Positions 7,943 to 16,460 of a stretch of DNA of 64,000 bases are shown here, piece by piece (the stretch's first letter is position 1; each line of letters starts with the position of its first letter). The stretch is from Aureispira sp. CCB-QB1 (GTDB lineage: Bacteria > Bacteroidota > Bacteroidia > Chitinophagales > Saprospiraceae), in assembly GCF_000724545.1 (NCBI RefSeq), contig NZ_JHBV01000023.1, positions 50,848 to 114,847 on the forward strand, in the 5' to 3' direction. A program made the position numbers and the translations under genes. The notes beneath the pieces are model-generated. The model had not been told where the DNA came from, did not search any database, and saw nothing but the letters and a program-made list of their open reading frames with translations.

Positions 7943-8689
7943 ATGAATACAAATCAAATTTATACCAACTGGCGAAAAGCAAAAGAAAAACAATCTAAAG
8001 AATTTGCAGTTTTGATTGATCCTGACAAATTGCGTTTAAAAGATATTGATAAAATTGTTGAATTGGCAGAACAAGCTGCTGTGGATAGTTTTTTTATAGG
8101 TGGTAGTTTGGTTGTAAATGATGCTTTGGATGATATTATTATGAATATCAAAAAAAATTGCAATATTCCTGTTGTTTTGTTTCCAGGGAGTTCTAGGCAA
8201 TTGAGCTACAAAGCGGATGGTCTGTTATTCTTGTCGTTAATATCGGGTAGAAACCCAGAACTGTTAATTGGCAAACACGTAGAGACAGCTCCTTTTCTGA
8301 AAATAAGCCCAGTGGAAATTATTTCAACAGGTTATATCTTGGTAGATGGTGGGGTGCCTACTTCCGTTTCTTATATGTCCAATACTCAACCCATTCCAGC
8401 CAATAAAGATAGTATTGCTGTTTGTACGGCTATGGCAGGAGAGATGCTGGGGCTAAAATTGATTTATATGGATGCAGGGAGTGGTGCTCAAAACCCAATT
8501 AGCACTTCTATGATAGAGTCGGTTTCGATGGCAACAGAGATCCCCTTGATTATAGGAGGAGGAATTAAAACACCCGAAAAAGCAAGTGCGAATGTAAAGG
8601 CAGGGGCAGATATTATTGTGGTCGGAAATGCTATTGAGAAGGATCCGCAGTTGATTTTAGAGTTGGCTGCTGCGGTACACGAAGGCTAG
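7943..8689 (+). CDS. Geranylgeranylglyceryl phosphate synthase family protein (PcrB-like)
   Basis: TIM-barrel prenyltransferase of the PcrB/GGGPS family that joins a polyprenyl diphosphate to sn-glycerol-1-phosphate, giving an ether-linked lipid. Visible family motifs are LIDPDK (24-29), DGLLFLSLISGRNPE (92-106), YILVDGG (131-137), YMDAGSGA (175-182, the glycerol-phosphate region), IGGGIKTPEKA (204-214) and GADIIVVGNAIEKDP (221-235, phosphate grip). The 248-aa length is typical. Bacteroidota homologues have been shown to act on geranylgeranyl diphosphate. The true substrate and product here are inferred. It is monocistronic and ends at the bidirectional hairpin 8748-8776. Confidence 0.92.
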   Translation: MNTNQIYTNWRKAKEKQSKEFAVLIDPDKLRLKDIDKIVELAEQAAVDSFFIGGSLVVNDALDDIIMNIKKNCNIPVVLFPGSSRQLSYKADGLLFLSLISGRNPELLIGKHVETAPFLKISPVEIISTGYILVDGGVPTSVSYMSNTQPIPANKDSIAVCTAMAGEMLGLKLIYMDAGSGAQNPISTSMIESVSMATEIPLIIGGGIKTPEKASANVKAGADIIVVGNAIEKDPQLILELAAAVHEG

Positions 8690-8747
8690 GAGACCAATCC
8701 TCAATATGTCTCTTTTGTGAAGATAGATGAGTTATAGAGATAAAAGT

Positions 8748-8776
8748 AAAGCACATACTGTTTGAGTATGTGCTTT
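8748..8776. terminator. Bidirectional terminator between GGGP synthase and HU
   Basis: A perfect 12-bp stem AAAGCACATACT (8748-8759 with 8765-8776) with a 5-nt loop, T-rich on the plus side and A-rich upstream. It serves both convergent genes. Confidence 0.85.
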
Positions 8777-8806
8777 TATATCTTATCTATCAGGGCAAAC
8801 AAAAGC

Positions 8807-9118
8807 TTACTTTTTCTTAGGCTTTAAAGCCTTTCTTAACTTCGCTGTGTTAACAGAATCAGAAAGAAGTTTACCTGCTTTGAATTTAACAGTAACTTTT
8901 TCATCAATCGGCACAGGTTTACCCGTACTAGGATTTACACCTGTTCTAGCTGCACGATAAGAAGTGCTCAATGTGCAGAAACCGACCAAAGTAACTTTGT
9001 CACCTTCTTTTAGTGCATCTTGAATTGAATCTAGAGTAGCATCTAATGCAGCAGCAGCATCTGCTTTTTTCAAGCCAGCTTTCTGTGCAATTTTGTCGAT
9101 CAAATCTCCTTTGTTCAT
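8807..9118 (-). CDS. HU-family DNA-binding protein
   Basis: A 103-aa histone-like nucleoid protein that bends DNA as a dimer. The N-terminal helices start MNKGDLIDKIAQKAG. The DNA-binding arm reads RAARTGVNPSTGKPV, close to the family RxxRxGRNPxTG signature. The turn usually written GFGTF is GFCTL here. A Lys-rich tail (LRKALKPKKK) extends beyond the normal 90-aa HU. The gene has a good Bacteroidota promoter at 9197-9227. IHF-like subunits are the alternative, but the arm and length favour HU. Confidence 0.93.
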   Translation of the reverse strand: MNKGDLIDKIAQKAGLKKADAAAALDATLDSIQDALKEGDKVTLVGFCTLSTSYRAARTGVNPSTGKPVPIDEKVTVKFKAGKLLSDSVNTAKLRKALKPKKK

Positions 9119-9196
9119 AATAGTAAATGATTTATAATTTGGATGACAAGCAAAAATTAGGATGTTTTTAATTAATGCTTAAAAATTAAGTACTTA

Positions 9197-9227
9197 CAAA
9201 TGTATACTCTTTTGCTGTATTTTACAA
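9197..9227 (-). promoter_or_regulatory. Promoter of the HU gene
   Basis: On the minus strand, TTG (9225-9227), a 20-nt spacer and TACATTTG (9197-9204) fit the Bacteroidota housekeeping consensus TTG-N19-21-TAnnTTTG. The predicted leader before the HU start is about 70 nt. Confidence 0.7.
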
Positions 9228-9352
9228 TTTTTGTCTTAAAAAAACGCTATAAACGCTTTGTTTTCTGCTCTTTGAAAGACTCTTAATGTTTCAAAAATTA
9301 AAAAATACGCAAAAAAAAATCTTTAACAAAATATTTGCTAAAGACTTTTTAG

Positions 9353-9423
9353 TTGGCCCACTAGGGCTCGAACCTAGAATGACAGAATCAAAATCTGCTG
9401 TGTTACCATTACACCATGGGCCA
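9353..9423 (-). tRNA. tRNA-Gln (UUG), copy 2 of the tandem
   Basis: The reverse complement folds as a full cloverleaf: acceptor TGGCCCA/TGGGCCA, D stem GTG/CAC, anticodon stem GCAGA/TCTGT around loop TTTTGAT (anticodon TTG), T stem CTAGG/CCTAG with loop TTCGAGC, and discriminator A. CCA is not encoded. It is identical over its length to the copy at 9479-9549 and is probably co-transcribed with it. Confidence 0.95.
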
Positions 9424-9478
9424 AAAATGAATGTTTGTAGAACAAGACATTCTTATATAACGCTTTTAGGAAAGTTAG

Positions 9479-9549
9479 TTGGCCCACTAGGGCTCGAACC
9501 TAGAATGACAGAATCAAAATCTGCTGTGTTACCATTACACCATGGGCCA
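9479..9549 (-). tRNA. tRNA-Gln (UUG), copy 1 of the tandem
   Basis: It has the same 71-nt sequence and cloverleaf as the downstream copy, with anticodon TTG and no encoded CCA. A consensus promoter lies 22 bp upstream (9571-9601), and the two tRNAs are separated by 55 bp. Confidence 0.95.
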
Positions 9550-9570
9550 TTACTTCCTTAAATGCGAATG

Positions 9571-9601
9571 CAAATATAATTGTTGTTTGCTGAACAAACA
9601 A
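9571..9601 (-). promoter_or_regulatory. Promoter of the tRNA-Gln pair
   Basis: On the minus strand, TTG (9599-9601), a 20-nt spacer and TATATTTG (9571-9578) match the Bacteroidota consensus exactly. Transcription would start about 15 nt before the first tRNA. Confidence 0.75.
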
Positions 9602-9690
9602 ACTTTTGAACAAAAAATTTTGCTTTTTTTTAGAAAAAAAATACGTGGCAAAACTTTTCTGTCTAAGAACGAATACTTTAGAGTGGTTCC

Positions 9691-10113
9691 TTATTCATAA
9701 TAAATATCAAAGATTCTATTTTCGGATTCGTCAACAGATATTTTAATCCATAGAGCTGATTCAGGAAAATAGTTTTCTATGATGCTTGGCCACTCAATAA
9801 AACAATAACTATTATCATCTAAAAGTTCCATCAACCCAATAGAAAATGCTTCTTCTTCTGACTTTAGTCGATACAAATCGACATGATAAATGGTCGCTTG
9901 TGGAGCTTCATATTGATTGATGATCGAAAATGTAGGGCTAGAAGTTAAATCTTTGACACCCAAATTACGACAAAGTTGTTTGATAAATGTTGTTTTTCCA
10001 GCTCCTATTTGCCCTAAAAAGGCTACTTTTTTTCTAGTTTTTATAATAGGAGTCAATGCCTTTACAATAGCATCTAATTGGTCAATAGAATTGGCTACAA
10101 ATTGCTGTCTCAT
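9691..10113 (-). CDS. tsaE: tRNA threonylcarbamoyladenosine biosynthesis ATPase TsaE
   Basis: Small cytoplasmic P-loop ATPase that drives the TsaBD complex in making the t6A modification at position 37 of ANN-decoding tRNAs. Walker A is GQIGAGKT (34-41). TSSPTFSIINQYEA (57-70) and IYHVDLYRL (75-83) are the family switch and Walker-B-like blocks, and CFIEWPSII is the conserved C-terminal 'EW' motif. The 140-aa length is standard. It is a single gene, separated from the upstream barrel gene by a strong terminator. TsaB and TsaD are not in the window. Confidence 0.94.
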   Translation of the reverse strand: MRQQFVANSIDQLDAIVKALTPIIKTRKKVAFLGQIGAGKTTFIKQLCRNLGVKDLTSSPTFSIINQYEAPQATIYHVDLYRLKSEEEAFSIGLMELLDDNSYCFIEWPSIIENYFPESALWIKISVDESENRIFDIYYE

Positions 10114-10267
10114 TTCATTTTTTTTGACAAGAAAGATAAGAGCAGGTTAAAATTCATGTTTTTCAATTTGGATGCACATGAGTTGATTTTAGTGCCTAAC
10201 AAAACAGTTGATAGGGGCAAAAAGCTTGAAGACAGAATTTAAACAGGCTCAAAGGCAAAGATAAAAA

Positions 10268-10300
10268 AAGGTAGCATTCTAAAAACAAGAATGCTACCTT
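10268..10300 (-). terminator. Intrinsic terminator of the sigma/barrel operon
   Basis: A perfect 13-bp stem (10268-10280 with 10288-10300) with a 7-nt loop. On the minus strand it is followed by a T-rich run, about 57 bp past the stop of the barrel gene. Confidence 0.85.
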
Positions 10301-10357
10301 CTGTGAGGTAAAAGTTGTATTTTCTTAGTTAAGGTACCAAAAGCAAACGATTACCTT

Positions 10358-11806
10358 TTAAAACGTATATTTTAGTAGTACTTGGACATCATTGTTGCGC
10401 AATTGATTGGGAACTTTCAATGCTTGATGACTCGCACCTGTCGCTTCAGAATGAACTGGTACGATCAATTCTCCATCATTTGTCAATGCATTGATATTGT
10501 ATTGAGGATCGTTCCCTGCATCTATTGTTGCGCTAACTTCTTCATTATGCATGCTTGATGCTTTTTGAGTTAAGTTGATTAAGCCAAGGCTGTATTGTAT
10601 GCCCATAGACCAGTGCTCATTAAAACAATATTCCATACCCAACAAAAGACTAAAGTCAAATTCACTAATTCCCATTTCTGCATTCGACAAATTGTTTAGG
10701 TCAGGATTACCTGTTTCAACATTCATCAGCCATGCTCCTTTGACACCTGCTTGTAGATTGTACTTAGGGTGTGGATGAAATTGATAAACCAAAGGTACTT
10801 CTAAAAGATCAATTCTTTGAATAGATGGTTCTGGTTTTGCGTAGGGCATATATGTTGTTGGATCGGTTACTTTTTTGCTAGAATTTTGAGTTAAATTCCC
10901 CATGCTTTTGTATTGAACACCTGTTTGTATTCCGTGGTGTTTGGCAATGCGATAAGAAGCGCTAACTCCAGCAAAAGGCATGACAGAAAAATCTTTTGTA
11001 GCACCATATAGTTTGGCACTAGCACCACCAAATACAGCTGCTTTTAAAGGCGATTTTTTAGTGTTTAATTCATCTCCAATACCAAAATTACCAATCGTAT
11101 TTTGCTTTTCCATCATCTTACGCTTTTCTTGAAGGGCGCGTAATGGAGTGGTTGAATATTGGTAAATAACCTCTGTACGAGTTGTTTTTACTTTTCGTTT
11201 CTTATTTGTTGCTACTGTTGTTTGATTAGTCTCTAAAAGATCAGTTGCAAGAGGCGTTTCATTTTTCTTCTCTTGTTGTGAAGTTGTATTAGGAGTAGAA
11301 ACATTGGCAACAGTTGGTGCTGTTGTCGTTTTTTTAGTACTTGTTGCAGGGCTTGTTGAAGCTACTACAGCCGATTTAACGACAACCTTTTTAGTTGGTT
11401 GATCAAGCGTTTTAGGTGCTTTTTCTTCGGCCACCTGAACTTGTTCGGATGTTGTTTTTTCAGTCGTATTTATACTTCTATTTACTGACGGATTAGCATT
11501 AGAAACATTTGGAGCAATTGCGACAAAGGATTCTTTGACATTCGTCTGTTCAGCGACAGGTGCACTTGAGTTGGTGATAGGAGCGGAAGTAGGGGTAAAA
11601 TACATTCCTAATCCAATAACACCTGCTAGTGCAGCAGCAGTAACAAAAGGTACCGACCACCAATAACCTACTGCCCGTTTAGGAACTACAGGATGTTGGT
11701 CAAGTAGTGCCGACATATTTTCCCAGGCGTTGGGGGTTTGTGCAAACTCATGTTGTGTGAGTTTGTCACGTAGTAAGTTGTCATTTTTTTTGTAAAAATC
11801 GGTCAT
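10358..11806 (-). CDS. Single-TM protein with C-terminal outer-membrane beta-barrel, partner of ECF sigma
   Basis: A 482-aa protein in three parts. Residues 1-45 are cytoplasmic and polar, with a WENMSALLDQH segment of the type found in Bacteroidota anti-sigma-like proteins. One TM helix follows (about 47-70). Next is a Thr/Pro/Lys-rich linker (about 75-235). The C-terminal part (about 255-482) is a PorT/OmpA-like beta-barrel with alternating aromatic strands, ending in KYTF. There is no cleavable signal. It follows the ECF sigma gene by 54 bp, so it probably anchors or inhibits that sigma factor while sensing the envelope. The architecture is seen; the anti-sigma role is inferred. Confidence 0.75.
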   Translation of the reverse strand: MTDFYKKNDNLLRDKLTQHEFAQTPNAWENMSALLDQHPVVPKRAVGYWWSVPFVTAAALAGVIGLGMYFTPTSAPITNSSAPVAEQTNVKESFVAIAPNVSNANPSVNRSINTTEKTTSEQVQVAEEKAPKTLDQPTKKVVVKSAVVASTSPATSTKKTTTAPTVANVSTPNTTSQQEKKNETPLATDLLETNQTTVATNKKRKVKTTRTEVIYQYSTTPLRALQEKRKMMEKQNTIGNFGIGDELNTKKSPLKAAVFGGASAKLYGATKDFSVMPFAGVSASYRIAKHHGIQTGVQYKSMGNLTQNSSKKVTDPTTYMPYAKPEPSIQRIDLLEVPLVYQFHPHPKYNLQAGVKGAWLMNVETGNPDLNNLSNAEMGISEFDFSLLLGMEYCFNEHWSMGIQYSLGLINLTQKASSMHNEEVSATIDAGNDPQYNINALTNDGELIVPVHSEATGASHQALKVPNQLRNNDVQVLLKYTF

Positions 11807-11860
11807 TTCATTCGGTCTTTCTTCTAGTTAGAATATTTTTTTTATTCAAATTACCATCAA

Positions 11861-12430
11861 TTAACAGCCTCTTACCAAAAGTTCTTCTTGGTCTTGTTGG
11901 CGAATCAAGCGTTGCAATTCTTTTCGAGCGTTTGCTAAATGCCATTTTGACGTCCCTACCGTTATATCTAGCATTTCAGCAACTTCTTTATGTTTGTAGC
12001 CATCAACAACATACAAACAAAAAACTGTTCGAGAAGCAGTGGGTAATTTTTGAATGAGTTTAAATAAATCTTCAGCGTGGAGGTTATTAATACTATCATT
12101 GAGAACAGGCGCATCACGCTCTACTTCAAAATTCATTACTTGACGGTACTTGGTGTGCCTGCGAACATGATCAATAGAACAGTTGAAGACAATTTTGGCA
12201 ATCCAACCAGCCAAGTTGTTGTTGTCTTGGTATTTGTCTAAAGCAGTAAAAACCTTTAGAAATGCTGCATTTAGAATTTCAACGGCCTCTTCTTGCTGTT
12301 TGGTATACCTCATAGCTATACCGAGCATCTTACCAAAATATCTTTCATACAAGACTTTTTGGGCTAGACGCTCGCCTTTGCGGCAGCCAGCAACTAATTC
12401 TTTATCAGTATTTTTTGCAGAATATCTCAT
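11861..12430 (-). CDS. ECF-type RNA polymerase sigma factor
   Basis: A 189-aa sigma factor. Region 2 (about 20-90) contains AVEILNAAFLKVFTALDKYQ and LAGWIAKIVFNCSIDHVRRH, the -10 recognition helix pattern. Region 4 (about 125-180) contains LPTASRTVFCLYVVDGYKHK followed by the HTH EVAEMLDITVGTSKWHLANAR. It is first in a two-gene operon with the TM-barrel protein. Upstream is 670 bp of non-coding AT-rich DNA. It would direct polymerase to a regulon that cannot be read from this window. Confidence 0.9.
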   Translation of the reverse strand: MRYSAKNTDKELVAGCRKGERLAQKVLYERYFGKMLGIAMRYTKQQEEAVEILNAAFLKVFTALDKYQDNNNLAGWIAKIVFNCSIDHVRRHTKYRQVMNFEVERDAPVLNDSINNLHAEDLFKLIQKLPTASRTVFCLYVVDGYKHKEVAEMLDITVGTSKWHLANARKELQRLIRQQDQEELLVRGC

Positions 12431-13101
12431 TCAACCAAGTTGTACATCGTCTAAATAGAAGCGCCAATTGTTTGAGCCTCTATAATCTAAAACTTAAAAT
12501 GGCACTATTTCATTTAGATACTATTGTAAGTTTGTATTAATAATAACCTTTTTGCTATAAACTTATTCAATGCCACATTCCTTTTAGAAAAATAAGCCTA
12601 TTTGCATTTGATGATTTAACGCTATAAAGCTTACTTTTGGTATGAATTGTGGTGATAAAAACTCAATTCTACCTAGAAAACGCAGTAAAAAATAAAAGCG
12701 TTGGTGATTTTTGTTTTTTTTGTTAAAAAAAAATAATTGACCAACCTTAAAGAATGCCTAAAACGTATTATGTAATGTGGCTCTTTTTTTTTGATCGTAA
12801 CAAAAATAGTTTGTTAAAAGTTTTAATTTATTGGTTAATAATGTGTTAGAGCTTGGTGGGGAGGAGGAGGTTTTAAGAAGTTGACCAATTGTATGAACTT
12901 TTTATAGATTATTGAATTAATAAAAAAAAGGACTTGAGTATTCTGTCATAACAATCCAAAATGGATGTTATAGTATATCAAATGAATAAAGTTTTTTAGC
13001 AAGCTGTTGTTAGGGATTTGTCAGATTAGCCTAAAAAAGCAAACGATCGGTACCAATTTTCGATAATTTTTTTCATCATTTACTTATCACAATTAATAAA
13101 A
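12431..13101. other. 671-bp non-coding region
   Basis: An AT-rich stretch between the divergent sigma-factor and outer-membrane protein genes, with stops in all frames. No consensus TAnnTTTG promoter, tRNA or palindromic element was recognised. It must hold the promoters of both flanking genes. Confidence 0.5.
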
Positions 13102-13740
13102 ATGCAATACAAATTATTCTTCCTATTGATTATCTTATTGGGTGCACAAATTTCTTTTGCACAAGTTGATACACTTCCTGATGATGAGGTAATTGATAAT
13201 ACAGTTATTATAAATGATAATGTAAAAGATAGAAAATACAAAGAACCTAAGAACAAGTTTAAGGTAGAGAACTTGTTTATTGGAATGACATTTAGTCTCT
13301 CCTTTGGTCAATACGTTTTTGTAGATGTCTCACCTTATGCAGGGTATCTTTTGGGAAAATATGTTGGTTTAGGAATAGGAGGAACATATATCTATAGTGC
13401 TTATTTTAATGGGGTGCAGTATATTGGCGACAATGTTTATGGAGGAAGGGTGTTTGCTAATATTCGTCCTTTTCCAGAAGTGAGAGGAGTGAAAGGCCTA
13501 TATGCACATGTAGAAGGGGAGTATTTAAACCATACTCAATACAATGGGGGGCGATTAATTCGTGCTTTTGTGCCTGCCATTAATGTAGGATTGGGATACA
13601 ATACATCTTTTGACAAAGGATTCTCATTTACCGCAGAACTTTTAGTCAATGCTCTTTGGTTTGGGCAGCGAAAAGCATTGCAGCCAACGGTTTACAATTC
13701 TCCTTGGCAATATCGTTTGGGGCTATATTATGCCTTTTAG
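13102..13740 (+). CDS. Exported outer-membrane beta-barrel protein, unknown function
   Basis: A 212-aa protein with a clear Sec signal (MQYKLFFLLIILLGAQISFA-Q). A short acidic linker with DNTVIINDN follows, then a beta-strand-rich body with alternating aromatic and glycine residues (SFGQYVFVDVSPYAGYLLG, GLGYNTSF). It ends in an aromatic strand (WQYRLGLYYAF), as outer-membrane barrels do. No named family was recognised. It is monocistronic and is closed by a 13-bp-stem bidirectional hairpin at 13748-13792. Confidence 0.75.
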   Translation: MQYKLFFLLIILLGAQISFAQVDTLPDDEVIDNTVIINDNVKDRKYKEPKNKFKVENLFIGMTFSLSFGQYVFVDVSPYAGYLLGKYVGLGIGGTYIYSAYFNGVQYIGDNVYGGRVFANIRPFPEVRGVKGLYAHVEGEYLNHTQYNGGRLIRAFVPAINVGLGYNTSFDKGFSFTAELLVNALWFGQRKALQPTVYNSPWQYRLGLYYAF

Positions 13741-13747
13741 AGAAAAG

Positions 13748-13792
13748 ACTCAGATTTTAGACGAGACACTCTTAGGAGCCTAAAATCTGAGT
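13748..13792. terminator. Bidirectional hairpin between the barrel gene and glutathione peroxidase 1
   Basis: A perfect 13-bp stem (13748-13760 with 13780-13792) with a 19-nt loop. It lies 8 bp after one stop and 20 bp from the other in a convergent pair. No long T-run is present. Confidence 0.65.
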
Positions 13793-13811
13793 AATAATTC
13801 CTAAAGAATAG

Positions 13812-14360
13812 CTATTTTTGCTTTAATACTTTTTCAATGGCTTTAATTACTTTGGCATCGGTTACTTTTTCGTTAGGGGCGAATGATTTAATCACTTTCC
13901 CTTCTCTATCAACTAAGAATTTTTGAAAGTTCCATGTAACAGGCGCATCAAATTTGCCATTTTGTTCTTTGGAGGTCAAATACTGATATAATGGGTGTAT
14001 ATTTTTTCCTTTGACCGAAATCTTTGAGAACATTGGAAATGTCACATTAAATTTATTGGTACAAAACTGTTTAATTTGACTGTTTTTGCCAGGCTCTTGC
14101 CCCATAAAGTTATTGGCAGGAAACCCAAGAACGACGAGGTCTTGCTCTCTATATTTTTCATAAGTAGCTTGGAGTCCTTCGTATTGCGGTGTCAAACCAC
14201 ATTTGCTTGCTGTGTTGACAATGAGTAAGACTTTGCCTTTGTATTTAGATAACTCTACAGGCTGATCATCAATGTCATTCATCGTAAAGTCATGTACAGA
14301 AGTAGGGGTTGTTGTCCAACAAAATATACTTGTTAAGAGGCTAATTAATAAAAATTTCAT
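13812..14360 (-). CDS. Glutathione peroxidase family protein, exported (paralogue 1)
   Basis: Thiol peroxidase of the GPx/BsaA family that reduces hydroperoxides, probably with thioredoxin as donor because the active residue is Cys. Residues 1-20 look like a signal peptide, which suggests a periplasmic site. The peroxidatic Cys is C54 in NTASKCGLTPQY. Q88 in FPANNFMGQEPG and W143 in WNFQKFL complete the tetrad, and C100 in KQFCTNKF is a candidate second Cys. Two paralogues lie at 17228-17782 and 18112-18669 on the same strand. A palindromic element (14478-14624) lies upstream. Confidence 0.93.
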   Translation of the reverse strand: MKFLLISLLTSIFCWTTTPTSVHDFTMNDIDDQPVELSKYKGKVLLIVNTASKCGLTPQYEGLQATYEKYREQDLVVLGFPANNFMGQEPGKNSQIKQFCTNKFNVTFPMFSKISVKGKNIHPLYQYLTSKEQNGKFDAPVTWNFQKFLVDREGKVIKSFAPNEKVTDAKVIKAIEKVLKQK

Positions 14361-14826
14361 GTTAATTTAGTTATGAATTAAGTGAAGTTTGAATGTCTAA
14401 AATAGATAGTAAGTTATCTCAGTATCAATTACTATTGCAATAATAACGGTTATTCACATAAGTTTTATATCACAATAGTTAGCTGCGCTGCTACTGCGTG
14501 GTCGTTGAAAAACTTTATTAGTTTGATGATCAATGCGTTGCGAACTTATTATATTTTGTGTTAAAATTTTGATTATCAACTGCGCAGCACTCACGAAGTA
14601 CCACGCAGTAGCAGCGAAGCTAACTAAGCTTGCGACCTCATGACCGCAGGGAATAATCAACGAACTACGAATATCAATAATATGAAATAATTGTTGACAG
14701 AGTAAATACAATCAATATTCCAAACCATAACTTTTAGAACCATAAAATGTTTAGACCAAGTTGAGATTTTTTTAATATCTTCTTTCTTTCAAAGTTATAT
14801 CAAACTATGTTTTGTTAGAAAGGAGC
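14361..14826. other. 466-bp intergenic region with palindromic element
   Basis: It lies between two same-strand genes (amidase upstream, peroxidase 1 downstream). Much of it is a member of the CGCAGTAGCAGC repeat family (14478-14660). No gene or consensus promoter was recognised outside the element. Confidence 0.5.
14478..14624. repeat. Palindromic intergenic element, CGCAGTAGCAGC family (two inverted cores)
   Basis: A 25-bp arm at 14478-14502 (GTTAGCTGCGCTGCTACTGC...) is the reverse complement, with one mismatch, of 14600-14624. After the right arm the family tail continues to about 14665 (GACCGCAGGGAATAATCAAC). It can form a long hairpin with a loop of about 97 nt. The short ORF seen inside is an artefact. 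Confidence 0.75.
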
Positions 14827-16257
14827 CTATTCAATTAACTTTTCCAAATGTTGACCGATGTCTAACAAGCGTTGATCAGACCACTTTTTTGCATGAATTT
14901 GAATGCCAACAGGCAAGCCATTTTTCTTTTTTCCAATGGGGATAACTAAAATAGGATGCCCTGAATAAGCAGTTGTAAAGGTATAAGAAGCAATCGCCTT
15001 TGTGTACGGTACTTTTTGTCCATTGACAGAGAAGGGAATGCCAGCCCGTTGGTGTTGGTATGCTTCTATGGCACAAACAGGTGTAATCCATATATCATAC
15101 TTTGTTAAAAAATTATGGTAAATGCTAGAAAAAGTGTCTTTTTGGTCCATGGCTTTGGCATACTCTAAGTTAGACAACTTCAAGCCTTGACGCATTCCTT
15201 TTGCCCAAAGGTGGTCTCGATATTTTAGCAGAATAAATAAATACATCCATACACTCATAAAAGGAATTTGAGGGCTGTTCATACCCATTTCATAACCAAT
15301 AATTTTGCTACAGTTTAGGTAGGCTGATTGTTCATCATAAATAGGCTGATCGTAGTGGATGTGATGTTGGGTGTTTTGTAGCTGCTGTACAAATAGTCTA
15401 AAAATACTCAAATATTCCTCATCTATAGGTATGTCATTAATAGACTCTGAAATGGCAATATTTAATGTTTGCCCTTGCCAAGCACTTTGATGGAGATCTA
15501 CTGGTGGAATGTCAGGCAAGGGATATTCTTTGTGATTGCTGAGTACTTGCATAAACAATTTTAAATCTTCTACTTGTCGCGCAAAAGGACCAGGGACAAC
15601 AATATGTCTTCTACCTTGTGGTTTATTGGGGTTTTTAAGATGCCCTTTATTTGAGAGCAATCCCTCCGTTGGTCGCAATCCACAAATGCCGCAAAAATGA
15701 GCAGGAACACGAATAGAACCTCCCGCATCTGAGCCAATAGAGATAGGGCAAAATTGAGCAGCAACAGCCGCCGAAGAACCCCCAGAGCTTCCTCCTGCTA
15801 CTCTAGTTAAATCATGAGGGTTATTGGTTGTCCCATTCCAAAAATTGGTGCTTTGCCAGTCGATACAAAATAGAGGGACATTGGTCATTCCTAGAATAAT
15901 AGCACCCGCATCTTTGATGCGTTTTACTAACTCGGCATCTTCTGTGGCAACGTAGTTTCGTAATAAAGGGTCGCCATTACTTACCCGAAAACCTTTGGTT
16001 AGAAAGCTTTCTTTAATGGCAATTGGGATGCCAAAAAGCAACCCTTTGGCTGTGCCATTTTTGAGTTGTGCATCCTTTTTTTTGGCTTCTTTTAGGATAC
16101 TTGCCCTACTTCGTAAGTGGCAAATGGCATTGATGTTTGGGTTGAGCTGCTCGATTTGATTCAAATAACACGTAACAACATCAAGAATAGAGACTTGTTG
16201 TTGTCTAATATTGAATGCAAGTTGTTGAGTCGACCAAGATAAAATTTCTTTGTTCAT
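14827..16257 (-). CDS. Amidase (amidase-signature family)
   Basis: Cytoplasmic serine amidohydrolase of the amidase-signature family. The Ser-cisSer-Lys triad is recognisable: K82 in GIPIAIKES, the GGSSGGSSAAV glycine/serine loop (155-165) and nucleophile S181 in GSDAGGSIRVPA. The C-terminal part (GHPILVIPIG, GLPVGIQIHAKKW) is also typical. At 476 aa it resembles stand-alone amidases and fatty-acid-amide-hydrolase-like proteins more than GatA, and no gatB or gatC is present. The substrate is unknown. It lies between glutathione peroxidase 1 and the Crp-type gene on the same strand. Confidence 0.9.
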   Translation of the reverse strand: MNKEILSWSTQQLAFNIRQQQVSILDVVTCYLNQIEQLNPNINAICHLRSRASILKEAKKKDAQLKNGTAKGLLFGIPIAIKESFLTKGFRVSNGDPLLRNYVATEDAELVKRIKDAGAIILGMTNVPLFCIDWQSTNFWNGTTNNPHDLTRVAGGSSGGSSAAVAAQFCPISIGSDAGGSIRVPAHFCGICGLRPTEGLLSNKGHLKNPNKPQGRRHIVVPGPFARQVEDLKLFMQVLSNHKEYPLPDIPPVDLHQSAWQGQTLNIAISESINDIPIDEEYLSIFRLFVQQLQNTQHHIHYDQPIYDEQSAYLNCSKIIGYEMGMNSPQIPFMSVWMYLFILLKYRDHLWAKGMRQGLKLSNLEYAKAMDQKDTFSSIYHNFLTKYDIWITPVCAIEAYQHQRAGIPFSVNGQKVPYTKAIASYTFTTAYSGHPILVIPIGKKKNGLPVGIQIHAKKWSDQRLLDIGQHLEKLIE

Positions 16258-16460
16258 CTGAAAAGAATTAGTGGTTGTGAGGCAACCATTTGCAAAAGCA
16301 TCTTTGTAGGAAGAGAAAGTTATGAGATTAAAAAACTTATTTACTTGCTATAATGGATGCGTTACTTAATTGTCTTTCAACAAAGAAACAAGATGTGTAA
16401 GAAAATCTATTTGACAAATGTCAAAAAAGGAAAGATGGTTTGTTGTTGCACGGCATAATA

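Noticed and set aside
9286..9561. Plus-strand ORF with a duplicated peptide LVGPLGLEPRMTESKSAV
   Set aside because: It is the antisense reading of the two identical tRNA-Gln genes, a well-known annotation artefact.
14454..14711. 85-aa minus-strand ORF between amidase and glutathione peroxidase 1
   Set aside because: It lies wholly within the palindromic repeat element. Its reading frame reflects the inverted cores, not a gene.
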